From Clostridiales bacterium (GTDB taxonomy: Bacteria > Bacillota > Clostridia > Saccharofermentanales > Saccharofermentanaceae): a DNA stretch of 64,000 bases. A program made the position numbers and the translations under genes. Location: positions 1 to 64,000 of the forward strand of contig JAFWMQ010000012.1 in NCBI GenBank assembly GCA_017510605.1, given 5' to 3'. The stretch's first letter is position 1. Every line of letters begins with the position of its first letter. Positions 15,591 to 22,016 of the stretch are shown here, in pieces. The notes under the pieces are model-generated. The model did no database searches and had not been told where the DNA came from. It saw only the letters and a list, made by a program, of their open reading frames with translations.

Positions 15591-16718
15591 ATGAATGATA
15601 ATGAAGTGTTCATGCATGTTGATGAATTTGGAGATTTATATTTGTATGATGTTTTGCTTTCGTACATATATCCACGTGTTTTTGTATGCGAAGATTATTA
15701 TAATTGTTTATTATTATTTTATGAAATTAGCAGCGAACAAAATGTTGATACATGGATTGTAACAAAATTGAATAGAAAAGAGTATTACTCTTTAGTTGAT
15801 GGAAAAGTTGCTATACAAAAGGCTTTTCATCCCCAAAAAGGCAAGTATAGTTTGTTCTTATTAACAAAAAAATATGGCTTGGAAAAAGACGAAATCAGCT
15901 TGTCATATAACATTGGTGGTTGTTTGAAGAAACTTCCCAAAGAATTGGTATATTCTGAAAAGAAGACTATAAATAACGATGTATTAAGGACTTTAGAAGT
16001 TGCGAGAGAGACTAATGCAACTACTTTTGATATTAAACTCTTTTCAGGCACGGATAGACATTTTGTTCCTCAGAATATAATGGCTGAATTGTGCGCTTCA
16101 ATGACATCTTTAACAAATTCTGTCTTTGGTAAAAAAAGAGATAATGCTTTACGTGTTGCTACCGCTCCGGGATCTTGTATAGTTAGGTTTTCTTTTCCAG
16201 ATCAAATTAATCTTTTTAATGAATTAGATGCCGATGACGAATTACATGTAATTAATAATGTTTTGTCTTCTGAATCAATTTCAGATGGTTTGAATTGTGT
16301 TTCTAATAAACCTAAGTTTTTAAGATCATACTCAAAAATTATGGACGCAATAAGAAAGACGCACAGTGATGTGTTGTTTTCCACTGCATCTCCCAATTCA
16401 ACTGAAGTACAAATTATCGAAATGACCAGTTTTGAAGTAACGCGACGCTTTAATGAGGTAAAAAATATTAATAAAATCGATTCCGATTTTATGAAGTTTA
16501 ATGGTAAACTTATTGCTTTTGATATAATAACTAAGAGGTTTAAAATTCAATTGGATGATGGGTCCGTTAAAATAGGGAGTGTTTCCAATGATGTTATTAA
16601 TAAAGGCCCTTATGAACTTCCCAAATGCTATAGTGCTACTATAAGAATTGATAAATACATTTCAAAAGACAATATTAGTGAAAAGTGCTGTTTGATTGAT
16701 TTGACCGTAAGTAACTAG
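15591..16718 (+). CDS. DUF6575-like protein
   Basis: A 375-residue protein. Its N-terminal ~130 residues (DEFGDLYLYDVLLSYIYPRVFVC, YYNCLLLFYEIS, WIVTKLNRKEYYSLVDGKVAI) fit my memory of DUF6575. The middle (~150-230) is Thr/Ala-rich (VARETNATTFDIKLF), and the C-terminal part contains a small beta-barrel-like stretch (MKFNGKLIAFDIITKRFKIQLDDG). No catalytic motif is visible. It forms a two-gene unit with the small gene upstream, between Thoeris and a Schlafen-like gene. A defence role is suggested by position only. Confidence 0.6.
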   Translation: MNDNEVFMHVDEFGDLYLYDVLLSYIYPRVFVCEDYYNCLLLFYEISSEQNVDTWIVTKLNRKEYYSLVDGKVAIQKAFHPQKGKYSLFLLTKKYGLEKDEISLSYNIGGCLKKLPKELVYSEKKTINNDVLRTLEVARETNATTFDIKLFSGTDRHFVPQNIMAELCASMTSLTNSVFGKKRDNALRVATAPGSCIVRFSFPDQINLFNELDADDELHVINNVLSSESISDGLNCVSNKPKFLRSYSKIMDAIRKTHSDVLFSTASPNSTEVQIIEMTSFEVTRRFNEVKNINKIDSDFMKFNGKLIAFDIITKRFKIQLDDGSVKIGSVSNDVINKGPYELPKCYSATIRIDKYISKDNISEKCCLIDLTVSN

Positions 16719-17093
16719 GTGACTTTAACCGCTTTTCTGTTCATGGGATACTTTTTAGAAAGTGTTCAACCAAATCTAAATGGATAAGATGGCCACTCTG
16801 AAAAACAAGGTAAAGTACGCTGAATGGATTTCCATGGTGGAAGAATGCAATTACAGTTATCAATCTGAAGTTCCGCAGTAATGACAAAATGCAGACAATA
16901 TGAGTGAATTCCGTAAAGGACTTACTGATATTGCTGCATACCTGTAATCAAGACTGAAGATTACAGTAAGGGGTTTAACTGTCTACTAGCCTCAGATGTT
17001 CTTAAGTTCTATACGGCAAAGGGAAGTGTAGTAGTAAGAACTTCTGGGACAGTGGCATGACGTTTCCGAAGTGAACTGTATGGATCATATTTG
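16719..17093. other. Decayed intergenic region with IS66 relic
   Basis: No intact gene. It holds the tnpA relic at 16780-16881 and possible degraded tnpB words further on (for example EFRKGLTDIAAYL near 16905-16945). The GGGATAC stretch before the relic resembles the leader of the first IS66 relic. Confidence 0.5.
16780..16881 (+). pseudogene. IS66 tnpA relic, second copy
   Basis: ATG 16780 reads MDKMATLKNKVKYAEWISM then VEECNYSYQ and stops at TAA 16879-16881. The KVKYAE-WISMVEEC part aligns with the TnpA at 7075 (NEVKYAERIAMVEEC). About 80 C-terminal residues are lost. Confidence 0.7.
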
Positions 17094-17158
17094 CAATCGT
17101 AAATCGGTCATAAAAATTTACGATTGAATTTGCGGTTGAATACAAGTATAATTCAATC
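17094..17158 (+). promoter_or_regulatory. Promoter and palindromes of gene C
   Basis: TTGAAT (17124-17129), 17-bp spacer and TATAAT (17147-17152) make a good promoter. A perfect 11-bp inverted repeat, CAATCGTAAAT (17094-17104) and ATTTACGATTG (17116-17126), overlaps the -35. GATTGAAT (17122-17129), GGTTGAAT (17134-17141) and inverted ATTCAATC (17151-17158) add further sites, the first two 12 bp apart. Confidence 0.7.
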
Positions 17159-17181
17159 AAAACAGACAGGGGATGAATCAC

Positions 17182-18444
17182 ATGAAAGAAAGCAGACAAT
17201 TGGAATTTAAAGAAACAATAAGCAATACATTTCTTAAGACTGTAAGTGCTTTTGCCAATTATGATGGCGGAAGTATCCTATTTGGTGTAAACGATAACGG
17301 AGAAGTTGTTGGAATCAATGATATTGAACAGAAGTGCTTAGATATCGAGAACAGTATAAACGATTGTATAAAGCCTCAACCGGAATATAGTATGGAAGTC
17401 ATTAATGTAGGTAAAACAATATCATTAAATGTTCGTCCCGGTGTCAATAAACCGTATATGTATAAAGGAAAGGCTTATAAGCGCAATGATACTTCTACGA
17501 TAGAAGTTGATCAGATAGAACTTAAAAGACTGATCCTGGCCGGCGAGAATATGGATTACGAAGAACTTCCATCTCATGATCAGAATTTGGAATTCTCATA
17601 TTTGGAACAGAAACTAATCTCTGCGACTGGAATAAAAAAACTGAGCGAAGATATACTAAAAACTCTTAATCTATATTCCGATAACAGTGGATATAACATT
17701 GCGGCTGCAATCGTATCCGACAAAAATGATCTTCCGGGTATAGACATTGCTAAGTTCGGTGAGACCATCAGCATATTCCAGAAGAGAAAAACCCTGGAGC
17801 ATCAGTCTATTATCCGCAGTTTCCATGAAGCAGTGGAAATGTACAAAGATTACTATCAATATGAGAAGGTTGAAGGATTTGAACGAAAGCTTATCGAAAC
17901 CATTCCTGAAGAAGCATTCCGTGAAGCCCTTGCAAACGCTATCATTCACCGTGTATGGGATATCAATTCTCATATAAGAGTTTCAATGTTTGATGATCGG
18001 ATTGAGATCGTATCTGTTGGAGGACTTCCCAATGCTGTTACTGTAGAAAGCTATCTGAGTGGTGATTTGTCAGTATTAAGAAATCCGATACTTGCAAACG
18101 TTTTTCACAGACTCAATCTGATCGAGAAATTTGGTACTGGAATCCGCAGAATAAAGGAAGCATACACCGACAGTCAGACCAAACCATCTTTCGAAGTTAC
18201 AGAAAACATAATAAAAGTTACACTACCTTTGCTGAGCGTAAAAATGGATTTGACTCAAGATGAGCTTGCGGTTTACAGTGTGCTGAGTAAGAATATCAAT
18301 AAACCGATCAGCGAGATAATGTCATCTCCCAGCATTGAATTTGGAAAGAGCAAAGTGACAGAAATATTGAAGAGATTGGCAGGCAAGAAACTTGTTGATA
18401 TTGAAGGTACAGGAAGAGGCACGAAGTACAGGATAAAATCTTGA
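17182..18444 (+). CDS. Schlafen/AlbA_2 ATP-binding regulator (gene C)
   Basis: A 420-residue COG2865-type protein. ATG 17182 is preferred to 17173 because AGGGG sits at a better distance. The AlbA_2 domain (~1-110) has RQLEFKETISN and FANYDGGSILFGVNDNG. The GHKL-like part has EEAFREALANAIIHRVW, IVSVGGLPNAV, VLRNPILANVF and KFGTGIRRI. The winged helix (~355-420) is the C-terminal domain. Unlike genes A and B there are no tandem repeats in the linker; instead GAGTTC repeats start at the stop codon. The promoter is rich in inverted sites, suggesting autoregulation. It is the last cargo gene before the excision/integration module. Confidence 0.85.
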   Translation: MKESRQLEFKETISNTFLKTVSAFANYDGGSILFGVNDNGEVVGINDIEQKCLDIENSINDCIKPQPEYSMEVINVGKTISLNVRPGVNKPYMYKGKAYKRNDTSTIEVDQIELKRLILAGENMDYEELPSHDQNLEFSYLEQKLISATGIKKLSEDILKTLNLYSDNSGYNIAAAIVSDKNDLPGIDIAKFGETISIFQKRKTLEHQSIIRSFHEAVEMYKDYYQYEKVEGFERKLIETIPEEAFREALANAIIHRVWDINSHIRVSMFDDRIEIVSVGGLPNAVTVESYLSGDLSVLRNPILANVFHRLNLIEKFGTGIRRIKEAYTDSQTKPSFEVTENIIKVTLPLLSVKMDLTQDELAVYSVLSKNINKPISEIMSSPSIEFGKSKVTEILKRLAGKKLVDIEGTGRGTKYRIKS

Positions 18445-18513
18445 GTTCATCCGTGAGTTCAAAATGAGTTCACTAGAACTGAAAAACATATACAAATGAG
18501 TTCAATGAGTACA
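18442..18513 (+). repeat. TGAGTTCA repeats at the end of gene C
   Basis: TGAGTTCA occurs at 18442-18449 (its TGA is the stop codon of gene C), 18454-18461, 18465-18472 and 18497-18504, with TGAGTACA at 18506-18513. The first two are 12 bp apart. In the +1 frame the first two give E-F-I-R-E-F-K-M, the same kind of tetrapeptide linker as in genes A and B. The rest of the gap to 18668 shows nothing else. Confidence 0.85.
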
Positions 18514-18668
18514 AAGTTATCATCTCAAATGCAATAAAACAAAGCATTTGCAAATGGATTCCGGATAAAAGCGCTCGAACTCGGATAATTCAATGGCAAG
18601 TTTTGTTGTTGTGAAGCACTAAATGTTTAGGCCACATTTGCTTTCAATGACGTCTATCCTGAGTTTCC

Positions 18669-18905
18669 TTAGGATGCTTCTTCGGAAAAGAGATCTATCC
18701 CGCGTACCGCATCCCTGTCTCTCAGGTCCCGTCCTTCATTCTTGCGAATAAAAGCTTCCAATGTGTCGCCACGTATCAGAAGCTTTCTGCCTACTTTCAG
18801 GACGGGCAGCTTTTTCCATTCGATCAGCTTACGGAGAGTGTTTCTTCCGATTCCTGTAAACTCCGCTGCTTCTTCAATTGAATAAGCTATTTTGATATTT
18901 TGCAT
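18669..18905 (-). CDS. Excisionase-type helix-turn-helix protein
   Basis: A 78-residue protein starting at ATG 18905, eight bases after AAAGGAG; longer versions of the frame run over the regulatory region and are rejected. It has the excisionase/MerR-like fold signature YSIEEAAEFTGIGRNTLRKL then KKLPVLKVGRKLLIRGDTLEAF. Such proteins direct a tyrosine integrase toward excision. It is divergent from the XRE repressor and shares its control region, with the integrase beyond the repressor. The element should therefore be excisable in principle. Confidence 0.85.
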   Translation of the reverse strand: MQNIKIAYSIEEAAEFTGIGRNTLRKLIEWKKLPVLKVGRKLLIRGDTLEAFIRKNEGRDLRDRDAVRGIDLFSEEAS

Positions 18906-18923
18906 ATCTGGCTCTCCTTTCTG

Positions 18924-19046
18924 TTGCATTATGCAACTTGTATTTCTATTAATATACAAACCTGATTTTGATTTGTCAAGCATTATGCAATTTTGTATTA
19001 TTTTACTCGGTTGCGTATTGCACTTTTCTTTCCCTTGTGATAAATT
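18924..19046. promoter_or_regulatory. Divergent promoters and operators for xis and repressor
   Basis: Minus strand: TTGACA (18974-18979), 17-bp spacer, TATATT (18951-18956) drives the excisionase gene. Plus strand: TTGCAC (19018-19023), 17-bp spacer, TAAATT (19041-19046) drives the repressor. Three operator-like palindromes are present: TTGCATTATGCAA (18924-18936, perfect), AAGCATTATGCAA (18978-18990) and TTGCGTATTGCAC (19011-19023). The second touches the xis -35 and the third overlaps the repressor -35. Confidence 0.8.
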
Positions 19047-19077
19047 ATCTGTACAAACCTTTGAGGAGGTCAGTCGT

Positions 19078-19689
19078 ATGAATGATAAAGAGCTGAGAAA
19101 GCTTATAGGTGGTAGGGCCAAACAAAGGAGACTGGAACTTAATCTCAACCAGCAGTATGTGGCAGACAAGATGGATGTGAACAAGTCCACTATACAGAGA
19201 TATGAAGCCGGTTCCATAGACAACACCAAGAAATTAGTTCTTGAGGGTCTGTCTTCCGCCCTTCATGTATCTGTCGAGTGGCTGAAAGGAGAAACTGAAG
19301 AATACACATCAGACATTACGGATGAGAAAGATCTCAAGATAAAGGACCTTTTCGGGAGACTTGAAAGCTTAGAACAGGAGAATCTCAAAGATGAAGAGTA
19401 CGCCTTTTCGAAAGATTTACTTATCTATATGTTAAGCGAATACGAATCCTTCGTAGGATCGTTCCGTTCAGGGTGTGAAAAGTACAAAGGATCTCAAAGG
19501 GGTAAGAACATAACCAAAGTAACAGGATTCGATAGTGTTAAAGAATATAACGAAGTAATGTTCCTCAGAGAGATAACACACATGATAAACGCCTTAAACG
19601 ACATTGAGGTAATACTCAGGAACTATTCAAAGGATTCCGAAGACGCTTACATGCAGCTCAAGAGATTAATGATCCAGCCAGAGGAATAG
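19078..19689 (+). CDS. XRE-family repressor of the integrated element
   Basis: A 203-residue protein. ATG 19078 follows GAGGAGG at a normal distance. An XRE helix-turn-helix (~6-62) reads RAKQRRLELNLNQQYVADKM then DVNKSTIQRYEAGS. The C-terminal part is charged and helical (KIKDLFGRLESLEQENL, FLREITHMINALNDIEVIL), which may serve for dimerisation or signal sensing. No RecA-type autocleavage serine/lysine motif or metalloprotease motif is seen. Its position opposite xis and over three matching palindromes supports control of excision and of its own synthesis. Confidence 0.8.
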   Translation: MNDKELRKLIGGRAKQRRLELNLNQQYVADKMDVNKSTIQRYEAGSIDNTKKLVLEGLSSALHVSVEWLKGETEEYTSDITDEKDLKIKDLFGRLESLEQENLKDEEYAFSKDLLIYMLSEYESFVGSFRSGCEKYKGSQRGKNITKVTGFDSVKEYNEVMFLREITHMINALNDIEVILRNYSKDSEDAYMQLKRLMIQPEE

Positions 19690-19769
19690 AAAAGCAATCG
19701 GAATTATCGTATAGTTAGTTAATCGCATTTCAACAGTCCGATTGCCAAAATAACAAAGGAGAAATCTTT

Positions 19770-21062
19770 ATGGCAAAAGGATCTGTAAGAAAAAAGGGTA
19801 AGAAGTGGTATTACCGCTTCTACGTAGAGGATGCCTCCGGCAGGCAAATCCAAAAAGAATATGTCGGAACCGAAAGTAAGAGCGAGACTGAAAAGCTTTT
19901 GCGTCAGGCGATGGAAAAATATGAATCAGAAAGTTTTATCGCAGACACTAAAAGTATTACGCTCGCAACGCTCCTTGACATTTGGGCAGAAGAAGATCTT
20001 AAGACAGGATCACTGAGTAATGGTACTGCTAAGACATATCAGTTCTGTATAAAGCATCTGAAACTTCATCCAATAAGTAAAAGAAAGATTAATACTATCA
20101 CTTCAGAACATCTGCAGGGATTTCTTGATCTTGTAGCTTTTGGCGGTAAAGAGGGGGATTTCGATGCTGGTAATGGTTATGGAAAAAGCTATCTTGAGAT
20201 ATACTCGACAATTCTGAAACACGTATTCAGATTTGCTGTGTTTCCCAAGAAGTATATTACCTTCAATCCCATGCAGTATGTAGTAATACACACTAAGAAA
20301 GTAACGCCGGAATTATTCGTATCAGATGAAGATGCAGAAGAAAATGCAATTACGCTTACACCTGATATGTTTGATGAACTCATTGAATATTTGAGTAACC
20401 ATCATCCGGATGCTGTGCTTCCGGTAAAGATTTCGTACTACACAGGACTGAGACTTGGCGAGGTATGCGGACTTACTTGGAATGATATCAATCTTGAGGA
20501 ACAGTATCTTACTGTAAGAAGAAGTATTGATCGCAACTCAATAAGGCATAAGACAGAAATAGGTACTACCAAGAGAGCCAAAGTAAGAATCGTTGATTTC
20601 GGAGATAAGCTTACTTCAGTACTGAAGGAGACAATGAAAAAGCAGGTTCTTACAGAAAAGGCATACGGAGAACTCTACCAGAGATGCTTCTATAAGGAAG
20701 TGAATGAGAAAAACCGCACATACTATGACTATTATTCTTTAGGAAGCACACAAGTTGTTCCTGAAGGCTATATCGAAATAGATTTTGTGTGTAGAAGTGA
20801 CGACGGTAGGCTGATATTGCCAACTTATCTCAAGGAAGCTTGCAGAAAAGCTTCAAAGAATGTTCCAAAGCTTGAGGGATTCCACTTTCATGCTTTGCGC
20901 CACACATTTACAAACAACCTTCTAAGGAATGGTGCTTCTCTGAAAGATGTTCAGGAAATGCTTGGTCACGAGAAGGTAAATACAACGATGAACACATATG
21001 CTCACGGCAATCGTGAATCCAAGAAAGCTTCTGCCAAATTGCTCGACCGATTAGCGGGCTGA
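19770..21062 (+). CDS. Tyrosine recombinase (integrase)
   Basis: A 430-residue protein; ATG 19770 follows AAGGAG. The N-terminal arm-binding domain of the Tn916/phage type reads GSVRKKGKKWYYRFYVED. A core-binding SAM-like domain (~65-175) and the catalytic domain follow: TGLRLGEVCGLTW (first Arg), HFHALRHTFTNNL (H-x-x-R), MLGHEKVNTTMNTYAHG (His and the nucleophile Tyr). All catalytic residues are present, so it should be active. It is the last gene of the island, with a palindromic region right after it that looks like att-arm sites. Conjugation or phage structural genes are not seen in the window. Confidence 0.92.
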   Translation: MAKGSVRKKGKKWYYRFYVEDASGRQIQKEYVGTESKSETEKLLRQAMEKYESESFIADTKSITLATLLDIWAEEDLKTGSLSNGTAKTYQFCIKHLKLHPISKRKINTITSEHLQGFLDLVAFGGKEGDFDAGNGYGKSYLEIYSTILKHVFRFAVFPKKYITFNPMQYVVIHTKKVTPELFVSDEDAEENAITLTPDMFDELIEYLSNHHPDAVLPVKISYYTGLRLGEVCGLTWNDINLEEQYLTVRRSIDRNSIRHKTEIGTTKRAKVRIVDFGDKLTSVLKETMKKQVLTEKAYGELYQRCFYKEVNEKNRTYYDYYSLGSTQVVPEGYIEIDFVCRSDDGRLILPTYLKEACRKASKNVPKLEGFHFHALRHTFTNNLLRNGASLKDVQEMLGHEKVNTTMNTYAHGNRESKKASAKLLDRLAG

Positions 21063-21065
21063 AAA

Positions 21066-21121
21066 TTCCCTTAACAAAACTTTCCCTTACAAAATGGTTA
21101 TAAGGGAAAGTTTAAGGGAAA
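21066..21121. other. Palindromic att-arm-like region after the integrase
   Basis: Four copies of TTCCCTTA occur here: two direct (21066-21073, 21082-21089) and two inverted (21101-21108, 21113-21120). The core is a perfect 13-bp inverted repeat, AAACTTTCCCTTA/TAAGGGAAAGTTT, with an 11-base loop. Repeated short sites beside an integrase gene are typical of arm-binding sites in attP or attR. It could also act as a terminator for the integrase gene. Confidence 0.55.
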
Positions 21122-21256
21122 AGCAGTGAAAAACGGGCAATGAAAATGTATAAAGTCCGATGAATAAAGGATTTTGGGATTTTCCAACTCTTTAAGGATT
21201 TTTTAATAGTTCAGTTTCAGAATAGTGCTCATAGATGGAAAAAGGGAGGTAACAGT

Positions 21257-22015
21257 ATGAGCACTGTTATAGAGACGAGAGATCTTTGCAAGACTTATAT
21301 AGTAAATAAGCAAAGTAATAATGTACTTCAGAATGTGAATTTCAAGGTTGATGAGGGAGAGTTCGTGACGGTCATGGGACCGTCGGGTTCGGGCAAGTCA
21401 ACGCTGCTCTATACGGTGAGCGGAATGGATAACGTTACCGCGGGAAGCGTGTTCTTTGACGGCGATGAGATATCCGCGATGAAGGACAAGCAGCTCATCA
21501 ATTTAAGACTTATCAAGATGGGTTTTGTTTTCCAGCAGATGTACATGATGAAGAAACTCAGCATCATTGACAACATCGTTCTTCCGGGCTTTCAGGCGAA
21601 GATAAGACCGAGGGAAGAGATAAGAAAAGATGCTGAAGAACTGATGAGAAAGCTCGGGATCATCGATGAAGCAGACCGCGAGATAACTGAGGTATCCGGC
21701 GGACAGCTCCAGAGGGCATGCCTTTGCAGGGCGCTCATCAATCACCCCAAGGTAATCTTTGCAGACGAGCCGACGGGAGCACTTAACTCAAAGGCTTCCA
21801 ATGAAGTAATGGAGAGGCTTCTTGAAGCAAACCGCATGGGAACGACGATCCTTATGGTAACGCACAGCGAGAAGGTTGCGTCGGTCTCCGACAGGATAAT
21901 CTATCTCATGGACGGCAACATCCAGGGCGAACTCATCCTTGGAAAGAAAACGGATGATGATCTTTCCGGAAGAGAGCGCAAGGTCAGAAACTGGCTGGAG
22001 GAGATGGGCTGGTAA
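21257..22015 (+). CDS. ABC transporter ATPase (MacB/BceA type)
   Basis: A 252-residue ATP-binding subunit with Walker A GPSGSGKST, Q-loop FVFQQMYMM, signature EVSGGQLQRA, Walker B VIFADEP and the H-loop VTHSEKVA. The family (MacB, LolD, BceA) works with FtsX-type permeases to pump or sense peptides, or to move lipids and lipoproteins. The permease begins two bases after its stop and a lipoprotein hydrolase follows, so this is a three-gene operon. It is the first gene to the right of the island and its codon use matches the rest of the chromosome. Confidence 0.92.
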   Translation: MSTVIETRDLCKTYIVNKQSNNVLQNVNFKVDEGEFVTVMGPSGSGKSTLLYTVSGMDNVTAGSVFFDGDEISAMKDKQLINLRLIKMGFVFQQMYMMKKLSIIDNIVLPGFQAKIRPREEIRKDAEELMRKLGIIDEADREITEVSGGQLQRACLCRALINHPKVIFADEPTGALNSKASNEVMERLLEANRMGTTILMVTHSEKVASVSDRIIYLMDGNIQGELILGKKTDDDLSGRERKVRNWLEEMGW

Positions 22016-22016
22016 T

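Noticed and set aside
18334..18343. ATTGAATTTG in gene C equals a promoter word at 17123-17132
   Set aside because: A single AT-rich 10-base match within a 1.3-kb gene is plausible by chance and is not repeated, unlike the words in genes A and B.
18669..19229. Excisionase as a 186-residue protein
   Set aside because: The extension crosses both promoters, the operators and the repressor start. ATG 18905 has a proper ribosome site.
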